This document shows, in pieces, positions 50,530 through 63,637 of a stretch of DNA of 64,000 bases. The stretch lies in contig NC_072450.1 of NCBI RefSeq assembly GCF_027596085.1, positions 31,711,676 to 31,775,675 on the forward strand. The letters run 5' to 3'. A program made the position numbers and the translations under genes. This stretch comes from Anoplopoma fimbria (Eukaryota; Chordata; Actinopteri; Perciformes; Anoplopomatidae). The notes beneath the pieces were generated by a model, which saw nothing but the letters and a program-made list of their open reading frames with translations, had not been told where the DNA came from and searched no databases. Numbering within the stretch: the stretch's first letter is position 1; each line of letters starts with the position of its first letter.

Positions 50530-53500
50530 CTTGATGAGTGTGGGCCCACTGAGTTTGAATTGAATTGAGTTATATCATAATAATTCTAACTGAAGGGATT
50601 ATTGTTGAAACTCATGTTATTTTAAGAAATTGCGAAGTGATTGAGACTGAATGTTTTATTTTGTTATTTTGAAATTCCCCAAGTAAATCATTGAAATGTT
50701 ATATTTCTAGAACGTGATTACAGTGTGGAGTTTGGTCAGGTGTCTAAAGGTAAATTGTTTGCATACAATTACAGGTTAATAATAATAGTGACTCAAGACA
50801 ACAAAACCTCAAGTATTAGTAATTGTAGAGTGAGTTATATGTGTTAAAGAACTCAGGATAAGTGGGCTACAAATGGATCCAATATGTTCTCAAAATAAAA
50901 CAACTCATGCAGCATTTAAATCCCCGGGCATTCCTCTAGCCATCGATAGTGACCTTGTTTGGTTCTCGTACAGAAAGCTCAGAAGATGAATATTTCAACT
51001 CAATAAATCTATAAAATCTATTGTAGTTTTCAAAAAGGAAAATACCCTATTTCAATATCAGGCTGCCCGTAGAGTCACGGAAAACACAATATTTTACCCT
51101 CTGCTTTCTGCTACCTACTTTAAGCAACTTAACATAAATAAAAGAAGGACTGTCTGGCATTTCCTCATGTACATAACATTGTTTTCATGGGATGGGGATG
51201 AATATATGTTGCCCTCGCGATATTATGTATTTAATAGTCTTTTTATTATAACTAGTTACTTTTGCTTCAGGTTTGTTCTTTTTGTGCAAAGGTATTGTGT
51301 ATTTATGAATGTGGGATTCATGCTAAAAACATGCAGCCAGTTGACAGATCTTCAATAAATAAGATATTATGAATGAAGTTTTAATAATTGATCAAATGAT
51401 TTCCCAATCCATCGCTGCATTCTTATGTTCTACTCTCTGAATATTTATTTGTATGACTATTTATCGTACAATCTCTTGTTTATTTCCTATCAAACACTTT
51501 GCTTTAAGGAGCCTTTATGTACAAAAAGATTATTTTTTTGGCACTGTACCTTTGTAAAAAAAAGAACCAAAATACTCCTCTTACGTAACAACAGCACAAC
51601 AACCATCTAATATCTGCTTTTCAGTTATTTTGGTTAGCTATAAAAGCAACATGTGTTTCCATGGCTTCATCTGTTCACTGTGAAATCTGTCGCCTCAGGG
51701 CTATATGGACACACGTCAGACTCTTAGGTGGTGCGAGCAGATTTGGAGGACATAGAATGGAACGCGCTGTTGCTTAACCACAATCCTTCCTGCTCTGGGA
51801 TCAGCAGGGGTTCTCAGCTATGTGGGTCAATCAGGTTAAAGAACAGTGGCAGCAATCAAATCTGTAAATCATCGCTTTTGCATTTCCAACGGCCTCTTCC
51901 CTTCTCAACAAACATGATGTCGACCTGGGCACTTCTGTTTATGTTACCGAGCCTTAGTGTTTGCTCACCAACTTTAATGGTGGATTAGTGAGGCAGAGTG
52001 AGTCCAGAAGCGTGGACCTTGACCTGGAGGATGAAGCTATCGGAGACATATGGTAAGCATGCATATACTTGAGAATGCGCCTCAGCTCTCCTCCTCCACA
52101 ATGCATTGTTTCTCTTGCTTTGTTTAGAGTAGCTCACCTTGAGCTGTTCATCTGTTTCTATGGTGATTCTGCTTTTGAGCTTTCTCCCTTTTTATCACCA
52201 TTATGTTTGAAACACTTTGGGCATTTTTTTTTTTATCAATACTTAGCAGGTGTTGATTTGTTGGATAAGTGTCAATTAGCATATTATTTTCCCTAAGTCA
52301 CTGCTTAACTCCTCTCAACTTGACATTATGAATCCAAATGACAAATTAATTTGTGTCATTTTCCTTTACAATGAAGAGAAACTAAAAGAATAACAGGTGG
52401 AATACATTACATTGGACCAATACATCGTTTGTAGTCATAAAGCAAAATTCAATGCCTGAAATAGCACTTTTGACTTGAAAAAAATAAACTATATTCCATG
52501 TGGGCTGCATTTATTCAGTTTTTTTTTCGGCCTCAGGCAGCCTACAAGCAATGTTCCAGAGATGAAGACATGTTAATCAGATGGAAATCACTGGGATGTC
52601 CTCTATGAAGAATATTGTCTTTAGTGTCATCATAATTCTCCTGATGTCCTGTTTGGCTTGCCAAGAGGTCAGTTAAGGTTATGGAGGAGGAATGAAGGCC
52701 ACATTAATCTCATACAACGACTCCAAATAATGAATATGTGAAGCTCATGACTGGGGAAATAATGGAAAGCAAGACATAAAGATAAAAATCATTTAAAAAA
52801 AAGTATCCATGTGTTTTCTCACTGAAATACCAAACCTCTAAAAGCAAGCATGAACGTAGTTCCGTCAAAATCCATGCAGTACCATACAAGCTTTATCCAA
52901 CATATGCCCTTGAGCAAGTTAGCAAAGCAAAGTTTGTAGGGAAGGGAATTACATTTTTTGTAAAATATTGGGAAGTTGCATGTGTTTGGAGAATTGGATA
53001 AAAAGTTATGTTTCTCAGAAATCCAGCAAAACTTCCCAAACTAGAGGTAAACACGAGTAAGATGCAAAAGAGTTCTGCACAAGCCTAAAACGGAGGCCTG
53101 AACTTGGTCCGTAGCCAACTGTTACTGCCAAAAATAAAATTAAAAAATGTAATCCGCTAACTGCTAAGATGCTGGCATTGAGAATTTGTGGGATTCAGGA
53201 AGAAGTAAAATACACATATCAAGTTGCGGTACTTAAAAATAAGTACAACTTGAAAGTTTAAGCGTGAAGAGGTCCCCTTGTCCTCAGTGTCCCCTAGGGT
53301 ATATTGCCTGCATTCTCCTCCAACCCATAGGCCACACGCTGCTTATGAAAGTCATTCAGAACAATTTAGCTGCATCGTCCCTCAGCCCCATTGTTCAGTA
53401 CACTATGAATACGCTGCCACCCAAGATAATGCTAGCGCAGCAGGCCAATCTCCACAGAGAGACACCTCAAGCGTGAATCAATACGCCTGACTTGTACGAG

Positions 53501-53866
53501 ACAAAAGCCAAGACCTTGCCAAGCTCGGAGCCACATTGCCAGGGACATGTACTCATGACTTTCCAATGTACGGCAAAAGCCCAAAGCCACTGGATCAACC
53601 ACTGCATCAAATAGTGACAAATTCTGGCTTAGCTCAAATCCACTTTCATCCCAGTCCATTCAGGAAGTTGACATTCAGTTATATGCAAATACTTTTTTTC
53701 TGCACAAATTGCCCATTATTTGTAGTACAAATGCCGCTTGTTGCCCTGCTACTTGACTTTCTAGCTGAAAGTGATGTGAACCACTGTGTCGGTGGCTTAA
53801 TAGAAGACAGGGTTCTACAAAAATAGGACTACACACAAACAGACACCCACACAGGGACAGAGAAAG

Positions 53867-53870
<4 letters not shown>
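50530..53870. other. Gene-free unique sequence
   Basis: No gene or repeat family recognised; AT-rich with scattered chance frames. Confidence 0.5.

Positions 53871-53900
<30 letters not shown>
53871..53900. repeat. (AG)n microsatellite
   Basis: Fifteen AG units, followed by GAGGGGG. Confidence 0.95.
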
Positions 53901-53903
<3 letters not shown>

Positions 53904-54802
53904 GGGGACAAAAGGAAACCCTGCAAAAGTGAGTCATATAACACTGAAATCACTTGTAACTCTTGTTCCCCATGGAGAAACAAAAAACTGTTATTTCAAA
54001 CATTAAAAACATATTTTTATATAAATTGAGCTGATGGAGGAATAGATCCCTCTTTTCTTTACATTGCTCTGAGGTGCAAAGAATGGCAGCAGATTCAGTT
54101 TCTCAGGCGGTGACTGCTTGTCACAAGCAGAGAGAGAGAGTGTGCGGGAGACAGGGTTTTGTGTGCCGGGTGCGTCGGTTGATGGGGGGGGAGCCACAAA
54201 TCTGGGGTGCTCTGATGAGTTTGTTTGGAGCCCAGCTGTGTGTTTGCCTGTGACGCCTAAAATCCATTAGAAATCTGGTGGGGGTCAGGGCTTCACTTCG
54301 ACTGCGATGGCTGCGTGCCTCAGAGAAGCCCAAGTGGTCCACCTCAACCTCATTTTCTCCACAGAGCGGGGGCTGTGAGGCAATCAGGCTCCACAGGACA
54401 GATGCCTGGAGAGCCCTGAAGCATCAAAACATGCTGTCCAACCCTCCCCAGAGAGCCACAGTGTGGCCCTCTTGAAAAGATCTTTAGGTGAAGACTGATT
54501 ATGTAGCGGTGGGTCTGTGTGATGCTTCAATGGCTGTGTGGAATATAATGTTCAAAGTCTATTTTGAGGGGTTTCTCTTTCATGTCGTGTTTTCAGGTTT
54601 ACATGATAACTGGAAAGATTGTGAGGGAAAGGGTCTGGAAGCAGTCTTGTCGTTGTAGTAATAGAAGTAGTAGTAGTAATAGCAGTATTACATATCCCTT
54701 TCAGATTTTTATTTAAGCTTATAGATCAACATGAATGCCAAAAGTTATTCCTCATTTTCTCCTGGTTTTCGAATGCTACGAATGTCCAGTAAAACATGTC
54801 TA
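53901..54802. other. Non-coding; short (AGT)n tract
   Basis: AGTAGTAGTAGTAATAG at about 54669-54685. No supported gene. Confidence 0.5.
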
Positions 54803-55025
54803 ATTAATAATAATAATTAAGCCTTTATTAGTCCCACAATGGGGAAATTATTTCTCTGCATTTAACCCATCCCGGAGGAGCAGTGGGCTGCAATGAAGCG
54901 CCCGGGGAGCAACTTGGGGTTAGGTGTCTTGCTCAAGGACACCTCTGCATGTTCCGGTAGAGGGGTTTGAACCACCAACCTTGTGGTTACGGGACAAGCG
55001 CTCCACCTCATGTGCCACAGCCGCC
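54803..55025 (-). repeat. tRNA-derived SINE with LINE-like tail (SINE 4)
   Basis: On the minus strand it starts GGCGGCTGTGGCACATGAGG (A-box region), has a B box GGTTCAAACCC (54963-54973), then TGTCCTTGAGCAAGACACCT and AACCCCAAGTTGCTCCCC. It then switches to a different 3' half (GCAGCCCACTGCTCCTCCGG, AATTTCCCCATTGTGGGACT, AATAAAGGC) ending in TTA-rich repeats. The head is shared with the SINE at 29884-30172; the tail is not. Confidence 0.92.
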
Positions 55026-55044
55026 TTGTTACATGCAACGTCTG

Positions 55045-55385
55045 TCTTCAGTTCTCACTCCCAGCTAGTTAAATGCAGACGCATGATCAGTGGCCCTGAA
55101 GTCAAACTATGACGCTCTAGATGCCCCTCTTGCGTTGGTTTTCGACGAGTCAGGGACGGCGTGTTAGTTCCACTCCTTACATACACAGTGTTTTTCCAAA
55201 ATAAAAGTCAGGTTTTGGCAACAAAACCACTTAGTCAGGTTTAGGAAAAGATCCTAGTCTTACAATTTAGGTGACTGATTTGAGAAAAAATGTAATGGTG
55301 AAAATTGGTTCACTTGGGAAAAAACAGCTGTCTCCTGGGTGAAAGTCCTGTGTTTGTTGGACTTGTCGTTGGTAAAGCTACAGCA
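55045..55385 (+). repeat. Family A, partial copy
   Basis: Contains CAGTTCTCACTCCCAGCTAG, ATGCAGACGCATGATCAGTG, GTCAAACTATGACGCTCTAG, CTTGCGTTGG, GGTTTTGGCAACAAAACCAC and CTCCTGGGTGAAAGTCCTGT, matching 17919-18310 in order. It begins just right of a SINE. Confidence 0.8.
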
Positions 55386-57984
55386 GTGTATGGGAGCGTC
55401 CCTGCTAAAACGTAGTAGAAACATGGGCTGCAAGTTTTTAAACAAACCCTAGGTTAGCCACACACAAAAAAACAAAAAACAAAGCCAAATGCTAAAGTTA
55501 TAGCAACACACTCGTTCAACATTGTTGAGGTAAAGATTCATTTCAGCTCATATCAGCTCACATGACTTTGCCTTAAAAACTACAAGTCCCACAATGCACC
55601 ACCGGCAGGCCAGTGCAGGCTGCTCATTACCCTTTTAAGTTGGAACACCTGTGAATGGAAGGTCTCTCAGCAAACATATCAGCAGAGAGAGCAACAAACA
55701 AAGGATTCAACTCGTGGTACAACCAAAGGAGCCACTGGTTTTCAACCTGATAGACCAACCACTCATCAAGAAGAAACAAATAAGGAAAAATAAAATAAAA
55801 ATTGAGCTGTGTTGGAAAGAGTTGTCCCGTGCGTCCTTTGGGGTTCATGTACCAGGCCATTTCAAGTTGGGCAAGAGTTGAAAAACACCTAGGAACTTGA
55901 CAAACATCGACCTACTGTAATTACCGTAGCTGTGTGTGCATGAAGTTTTCCTAAGTGTGATGATTACCTTCATTTTGGTTGTGCTCTGGAACGTTTTCTT
56001 TTGCCTTCATATAAAGTGGTTTAATATCATTTGAATAAACCGTGCGAATACATGTGTTTCTTGCACACGTCAGTGCAGTGATGTTGCAATGTTCCCCCTC
56101 CCAGAAATTGCTTTGGTAGGTGCAATTTCATCACAACCTTTACTAATTATGCTTTATTTTAATAGGTCTGTATTTTCCTAATCATTTCAAAGTAAGAATC
56201 ACACGTGTTGACATTCAGTTTATAGCATCACCTTTCAAGTTATTGGCAGAGCCGGTGGCTAAATCCAGGTTTCCTTGGGCAGTCCTTGAGCCATCACGGG
56301 GACAAGTGAGTGATACGTGCAAGAGCCAATCGTTGCCACCCGCCGTGAAGACGAGACAGAAAGCATTTTTTGGGAGAGGCAGATTTACTAGGAGCCCTCC
56401 CGTCTGTGTTGAGAGCTGGTAAAATGACCAGGTCTTGACAAGACTTCAATTCACGGGTCACAAAACATGTCAGAGTAATGGCAGAAAGGTTGAGGAGCAC
56501 ACTTAGCTTGACAGGTTCCTTTTAATGCCAGCTGCCTCTGAGGCTGTGATCCACGTGATGCGTCGCACATACAGATTAACTTTCAGCAGACATGGTTTGC
56601 ATGTCATTTTCCTCTCTAATGTCAATCTGAGGCAGTGGAGTGATCAGTTTTTTTTTTTACCTCATCAGCAGGGCACATATGCATGAATCTTTACAGCACA
56701 TTAAACTGCTCTGCATTGAAAAGCACTTAAGGTGTTAACAGAGCCACCAACACTGTTTTACAGGATGAGATTAAAAGGCTTAAAAAAAAGACTTTTAGAT
56801 GTTAAGGCTTCTCATCGCAGCCCGACTAATCAATGGTTATCTGGCATGGCTAGATAGCAAATGATTTCTCTCTCATTTGTGGCCCTTTTCAGAGGTGACT
56901 TCATCACTGGTGCCTGAAAGACACGGCGCCCCTGAGTAACAAATGATTACCTCTGAATGAATCCCCAAAGTCTCGCTGCTAATGCAGAACAATAGGTAGT
57001 GAGAATAAGGGAGGCTGTGCTTTGCTTCAAGATCTATTTTTTTATTATTTTTTTTTTATACCCGGCATCATTTTTTGCTTCACTGATCTATCACTAAACA
57101 ACAGCTGCTGAGCAGGAGCCAGAGAGACGCACTGCAGGGAGGACGAGGCAAAGTGGGAGAGGGAGAGACGAGGAGACAGCTACAGAGACGGAGAGGAGGA
57201 GAGAAAAAAGGCATCTAAAATCCGGAGTCGGATGAGTTTTAAGAGGTGAGGTCACCGGTGACAGCCTGAAGCTCTTAGGTTTGGTGGCCCACTGAGAAGG
57301 AGAGTGAGAAGAGGGATCCTGGCAGGTCTGCCTCTCTCATGACGGATAACAAGTCACCTGAAATGGCTTCCTGGGTGGCAGCCATTAGACAGACAATTTG
57401 CAATCATCCCTGGCCCAATTTCTCTCACCTTCCCTCCCTCTCTTTCTCTCTCACTTTTTCTCCTATTACCCAGCTTCTCGCTCTGGTGCCCCATAGACCT
57501 TGGCAGCTTGAGTGACAGGGACTTAACTAGTCTAGTCACACAAATGTGAGAGGGGAAATGAGGAAAAGAGAGGGGAGAATTTCATTCATCTCACAAATAC
57601 CAAATAACCTCTGCGTGCCCGGACCATTTACATATTCTCTCCACATTCTCTGTTGGCCAGGTGCACTATCCTGTTTTTGAGTCACCTCATCTGGAACTCG
57701 CCGACGCCATGTGACACCGCAGAGGCACAGGAAGCAAGAGATTTAACTAGAGTAGCAGATGCGAGGGGCACAAAGGCCAGAACTTATGTCTGCATCATCA
57801 CAAATATGAGATGCAATGTGTAGCGTACTGGGCTGCTGCATCACATCCACGGCACTGACAAGTACGCTATGTAGCCAAAAGTATGTAGACACTAGGATAC
57901 TACACCCGTGTGTGATCTTATTTCAAAACTGCAGGCATTGATCTGCCGCCATGACAACTTTCTATTTCTCTGTAACATTAAATG
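55386..57984. other. Gene-free; purine-rich unit near 57060-57260
   Basis: No supported gene. At 57110-57250 a GA-rich stretch runs into AAGAGGTGAGGTCACCGGTG, which has a plus-strand donor-like GTGAGG and the palindrome GTCACCGGTGAC. It could be an untranslated exon of an unknown transcript, but nothing else supports that. Confidence 0.4.
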
Positions 57985-58075
57985 TTAGGGCTGCACATTA
58001 TTGGAAATAAATAACTGATCTTGCAATATTTTGTTCTGCAATATATATTTCAATATGATAAAATACAGGAATACA
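57985..58075. repeat. Possible old mobile-element remnant
   Basis: TTAGGGCTGCACATTATTGG followed by CTTGCAATATTTTG and GCAATATATATTTCAATATG resembles the common fish AGGGCTGCACAATATTGG-type element. A weak call from memory. Confidence 0.4.
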
Positions 58076-59873
58076 CATTCTTATGGGCCACTTTTTAAAG
58101 TGAAATGCATGTTTGAGAGCAAAATAAAGAGGCTAGATGTATGAAGAACTGTGTGCTCTAGTAAACATTTCAATCATTAACACGTTGCTTGTATAGATGT
58201 GATAGGTGATGACACAGCATAAAAGTCACACCCACGCGAGATGGGATACGTGTTTCAAGTCCAAGCCCCCCCGAGGGATGCTGTAGCTCAGTCTCAAGTC
58301 CCCCTTAACCCCAGGCCTTTTAAAGCCAGCTTTATATAGCCAGTTGTGGCCCACATGGAGGAAATGAACCATGCGAGGGCCATCCAGAGCCACAGAGAAG
58401 ATCCCTCCCCCCCCAGACCCCGGTGGCCATCTCTGACCCGCCCAGTTGAATCCCCCGGGCAGACTGCTTGGACTTGAGAAGTGTAAAAATATGCACGGTT
58501 CATTATGAAACTGGCAGAAAAGATGTAGCCTAACGTGTTTGAGTAAATATGCATACATTGCATGTCCTGTGATGTAACTATTGTGCACATTGCTATGTTG
58601 ATGCTCCAAGACATACCATGTAGCCCAATTAAATATCCGTCATGAAATAAACCGTGATCAAGGTTAAACTCGGATAAACATTATGTATTGCTCTGGTTAT
58701 TATGATTAACGCACACAAAAAAAACAAGCTACATCAGGGCTGTGAAGGTCTGGTTTGATGGGTTTGATTGAATTAAGAGTCACCTGGCAAAATAAGCAAA
58801 CAACCAGCCAACTGCCATCACATTGTGGGTTTAAGTGTTGTAAAACTCTGACTGGCTCATGAATATATATGACATCGTCAAAACTGACAGGATTCTCTCA
58901 TGATATAACCAAAGCTGTTGTTCACAGACATCAATGCTCATAGTAAGAAGCTGATGGTGGAAATAAAAGTAGACCAAACAAACGTATACAGTCGATGGTG
59001 ACCACATGTGGCCATGAAGAGAACACCACGTCGTCATCACAGGGGCTTCAGGTCTGGCTTTAAGAGCCTTCCTGCTAGTTTTTCATTTTACTGTAACATG
59101 AAATTTGCTTGTTTGAAATTGGTTGTCGAGTACTATGGGAGGTCTTCTGTTCCATCCATGATCCATACACCTACAGTATACCATCTGCTTGTAACCAAAA
59201 CCACTCTCAAAATCAAGAAGCTGGGACATGTTTGGGACTGAAAATGCAGGACTAACATTTTTTTTTATATAGCCAGAGCTCTGTGAGCTGAGCAAAAACA
59301 TCCTCTGACTCAAACCGGTGAGCCAGATGTTGTCCTGGACATATGTATGTGGCAGCACTCCGCGGCGCCGATGCCGTTTCATCTTGTCAGAGCGAAAGCT
59401 GGTGTGATTTTGTCGATGGGCTTGTGTTGTAGCAGCAGCATGCTACAATAACAACAGGCATGTTAGCAATGTGCGCCGAGCTGATAAATCTCACTTAAAA
59501 AAAGAGAAAAACTAGCTGGCAGCCCGTGCCCTGCTTCGGTCTATGGTGATGAAGATGTTTTCCACAATGACAACAAATGTGTGATAGGAGTGAGGCCCCG
59601 GCAGCCTTAGATAAGGCCGTGGCCTGGTGCGTTACATCACTCTCACCAGAAACTGGGACATTCTATGTTTAATAAAGACGGACTGATTGCTCACACGCTT
59701 CACTCGAAAGAACAAGATCCAGCTGTTCAAGGGGCTTCTCTCATTTTGAAATGTCAGATTGCCCTGAGATGAGCATCAGTGGAGGAGCAGCTATCGGGCC
59801 TGATGTAGTCTTCCTCCAAAGGTTCAGCCGTCTGTTTCTGCCTGCTGTTGCATCCACCCCCCACACCCACACT

Positions 59874-59875
<2 letters not shown>
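58076..59875. other. Gene-free unique sequence
   Basis: No gene. Minus-strand frames at 58226-58614 have no recognised domain. Confidence 0.5.

Positions 59876-59928
<53 letters not shown>
59876..59928. repeat. (AC)n microsatellite
   Basis: About 26 uninterrupted AC units. Confidence 0.97.
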
Positions 59929-59929
<1 letters not shown>

Positions 59930-60859
59930 CACACCTACATGTCCCAATACTCCTATCTCCACACAGCAGACATGCACACATGCTTGCTCACAGTGATGCT
60001 AATTTCCAGAGAGCAGCAAGCAAATGTTGGGCAATGAATTAACACATCATTAACACCTGACCCAACAGACAGACAGTGGATTTAAGGCCAATAATAGAAT
60101 AAAAAAAAATAAAAATGAAAGTTTAAAAATGTTTTTATTCTCTCCTCTGACTTTTGGGAGGACTGCCATGTCTCCTCATCCCCCATGTTGTGTACAGAAA
60201 CACACTGCACTGCAGACTGAGTCATACTTGTCTTCCTCTTTCAAGACATTTCTGAGCGCTTTATAAAGGAACACACTGCCCTCTGAGAGTTAATTTCCTT
60301 TAATAGCACTTGAGCTGCAAAAGAGAGGCGTGAGAAAACTGTACGGAAAACAACTAAAAGGACAAGATGTCAGTTAACGACAGTGTTGACAATGAGACAA
60401 AGAGAGTGAGAGGCAGAGAGAGAGAGGTAACAGTTACCTATTAAGAGTAATTTAGCCGCTATTGTCCACTTTACTGCTTAAATATACTTGGATTATGGCT
60501 GTGGGTTTTGTACTCTAAACAAGAACACTGACTTTTGTAATACCATATGCATATGGATATACATATATATGATCTGTTTAGGTGTTGGTGACATGGATAT
60601 AAAGACCTTTCTTTCCCAGTTCTTGAGGAGTAATAAGCAGAGCATAAATCTGGCTTTGCTCCAAATGGCAGTTTTAGCTAGACCTGCCTGTCTAAATATT
60701 TTGCATGTAAACTCTGAAATCCCATAAATCCAGTCACAGCTCAGATAATGAGGAAAAGGATGCACTTCTCTGTTGAATATGAAAGAAAGAAAGTGTTTTT
60801 CTCACATTGAAATTGGGCACAGACTAGTTCATCTGGTTTGTCCAACTTTTTACCAAAGA
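59929..60859. other. Non-coding, nothing recognised
   Basis: Unique sequence with a short GAGAGAGAG tract near 60416-60426. Confidence 0.5.
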
Positions 60860-61340
60860 GTGCATATAAGAAGTGGACGTAGTCACCACGAAGTCACATT
60901 TTGGTTCTGAAGCCTCAAATTTGGCATTGTGGCCGTCACCAGCTTGTTTTTTTGGAAGTGACACAAGTGGGTGGACTTAAGTTCAATAGAATGCAAATTA
61001 AGACATTTTAGGCAACCAAATGTTAAAGTCTAAAGTTCAATCACAAGGTAGCCCCGCCCTAAGGCATACCCTACATGGTTTATTTTACTCTAACCGACCA
61101 TAATTCACTAAATACATCATGCTGTATAGAAAAAGTCTCGAAACTAGAGTTTGAGACCATAAACTCATGTTTACAATGTTTACTGAGGGAATAACTCAAG
61201 AGAGAAGAAGAGTCATTTTCTCATAAACTTCTATGAAATCTGAATTATTTTTTGCAACCAGAGGAGTTGCCCCCTGTTGGCCATTAGAGGGAATGCAAGT
61301 TTAAGGGACTTCCACATTGGCCTCACTTTTTCTAACTGGA
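60860..61340 (+). repeat. Interspersed repeat family C, copy 2
   Basis: Carries GTGGACGTAGTCACCACGAA, TTGTGGCCGTCACCAGCTTG, CAATCACAAGGTAGCCCCGC, CCTAAGGCATACCC, TGTTGGCCATTAGAGGGAAT and TTAAGGGACTTCCACATTGG, in the same order as 24585-25110. Confidence 0.85.
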
Positions 61341-61399
61341 GGCTGCCTGCATTTAACACACACTCACACACACGTCTAACTCTGCTGGGTTTGATATCT

Positions 61400-61535
61400 T
61401 AGTGTAACTAGTCAAATACCGCCACTCGGGCATTGGCCATCAGCATCTGATACAGACCCACAGAGTGAAAGGGTGGCTAGTTCCCTTAGGGAGATCTTTT
61501 TGTGTCCCATGTGAAACTAAAAGTCAACATTGATC
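61400..61535 (+). repeat. Family A, partial copy
   Basis: ACTAGTCAAATACCGCCACT, GATCTTTTTGTGTCCCATGT and GAAACTAAAAGTCAACATTG match the left half of family A (compare 15620-15665 and 17938-17970). Confidence 0.6.
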
Positions 61536-63595
61536 AATTTCTCACAGCAGTCGTTATTCATGTCACTTAACTGCGTTGAAAAGGTGGAGACCAAAACAGA
61601 GCTGAAAACAATATGAACATTGTATTAACACATTCATGTCAGGTGGACACAAACATTAAAAAACAAATGTAACTTCATATCTGCTAGATTTGTAAATAAG
61701 CAATTGTTTGGTAACTCATTTTAAAAGGAGATAATGATATATATATATTTTTGTTTAAGTGACCCCCATGTGACCAACAAATTTGGGTTTAAAGGTCCCA
61801 TTTTAGTATTAAGAAACATGCTTTGAGTTCTTCTTCTGCTCTTTTAATGGCACATTTATACCTTTCGTGATATGTAATTGCTCACTGCATTAAATGGAAA
61901 TCCTTAAAATTGAGTTATTTTTTTGTGTAAGTGAATATGAGGCCAGACAATGTGACTGTGTAAATGGGACTGTTAGCTGTAACACACCTTTTGATAATAC
62001 CACTGATAAAGAAACTAGGTTGGTCATATCGTTGCAGATCAGCTTAACACGGTCAGTATCAGCGCCGATACCTGGCATATCGAAATAATGCATCCTTGGA
62101 TAGAAACATGTTTCATATGAGTCTGTGAATTTCCATCCTTATGCACGTTGCAAGAACGAAGGGATAAAAATATGACATTTTGCATATCAAATATTGTTTC
62201 GCTCCCCCCACAAGTGGCCCGACACCCCACAGACTACCTTCATGTACCTCAAAGTTATAAATTATAGGACAGACTTAGTTGAGTGATGTTTGGCCACTTC
62301 ATGAATAAATCTCTTTTATTGTCTTACTTAAAGCTCTAGCTGTCACAACAGAGTCATTGGCATTGACAGAGCTGGCCACAATCCACATTGTCCTCGCAGA
62401 GCAGCCGTAGCCAAAAGATGACACCAGGCACAGCTCCTGCACCTGTCTCAGTTACATTTGCATTCAGTGTCTTATTTGGAGACCACCCACTGCAGTGCAG
62501 GCAGGGGGGCCTGCTTCCCAGGAATGTTTAGTGAGCATCTGGCACTCCCTGATGTCACTGTACTATTTAGTCGTCTTTCAAGGACTTAAACTTACACCCA
62601 TAATGCTTTTAATACCACCTCAATTAAAGTCAACCGTGCACTCTGATACTCTACTACATTGTGGTAGCTTGTCTCATTTCAACAGTGTGATTAACTGTCT
62701 TCTATCTTTCTACCTACCTACCAACCTGCATATCTACCCATCCATCCATCCATCTATCGTCAAATTTAAATCGTAAAACACGTATCTTCCTCTCAACAGA
62801 GGTATGTGTTTATTGTCTTAAGTAGACAACAACATCCAATGTAGCTGTTTTAACCCTTATACTACCAACAGGTAGGACTGCTGACTGAATAAACTACTGT
62901 AAGAAACAGCCATCACAGCAAAGTGTTGATGTATTTCTTCTCAAAACATAATTTGTTAAAAGATTATCATTGTTTTTTTGCATATTGTGTAAAATGAAAA
63001 TAGACACAAAATCTGTGTCCGTCTACTTCACGTGACTGACAGAGTGCTCCTACCCTCTGATAGTGTGTCAAACTTTAAATGAGTTGTGTTTAACATTCTG
63101 AACATTACTATGATAGCAGTGTAAAGATATAGTGGGGTAGTGTCTACCTGAGCAGAGAAAGAAGTCACTCTCCTGCTTTTGGTGCATGTTCGTGACTGTG
63201 AGAGGGACTCACTGGCTAGCTGGTGAATTTACATAAATTCCTTGAGTTTTATCCACAAGGGGGCCTTCATAAGGAAGTGTTCAGTCACAAATCACGCAGA
63301 CGTCACACACCACGCAGACGCCAAACCTAAAAGCTCCGTTCCTGCCAAACAACAATACAACGTCCTTCGCTGGTCCGTTTATTTTTTCCATTTTGAAATA
63401 TATATAACTACAAAACTGCATGGAAAATTGAATCTATAGTGGCTGTTTAAAGTAATTTGTTTAGCTGCAGCTCCAGTGACGGTTTGTTCCTAAGTTTTTA
63501 ATCACTGAAGGCCTCTTTGTTGTTTCTCTCGCCCCTATGGTGGAACAGTGTTGTCCAAACCCCATCAGCTGGGGTGTGGCCTATATAACAAGTAC
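61536..63595. other. Gene-free unique sequence
   Basis: No gene. (CCAT)n at 62738-62754. ACGCAGACG is repeated at about 63295 and 63313. Confidence 0.5.
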
Positions 63596-63637
63596 GATAA
63601 GATAATCCTTTATTAGTCCCACAGCGGGGAAATTTGC
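63596..63637 (-). repeat. LINE/SINE 3' tail fragment
   Basis: GATAAGATAATCCTTTATTA then GTCCCACAGCGGGGAAATTT, the same tail as 40486-40547 and in the same orientation, without any body. Confidence 0.8.
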
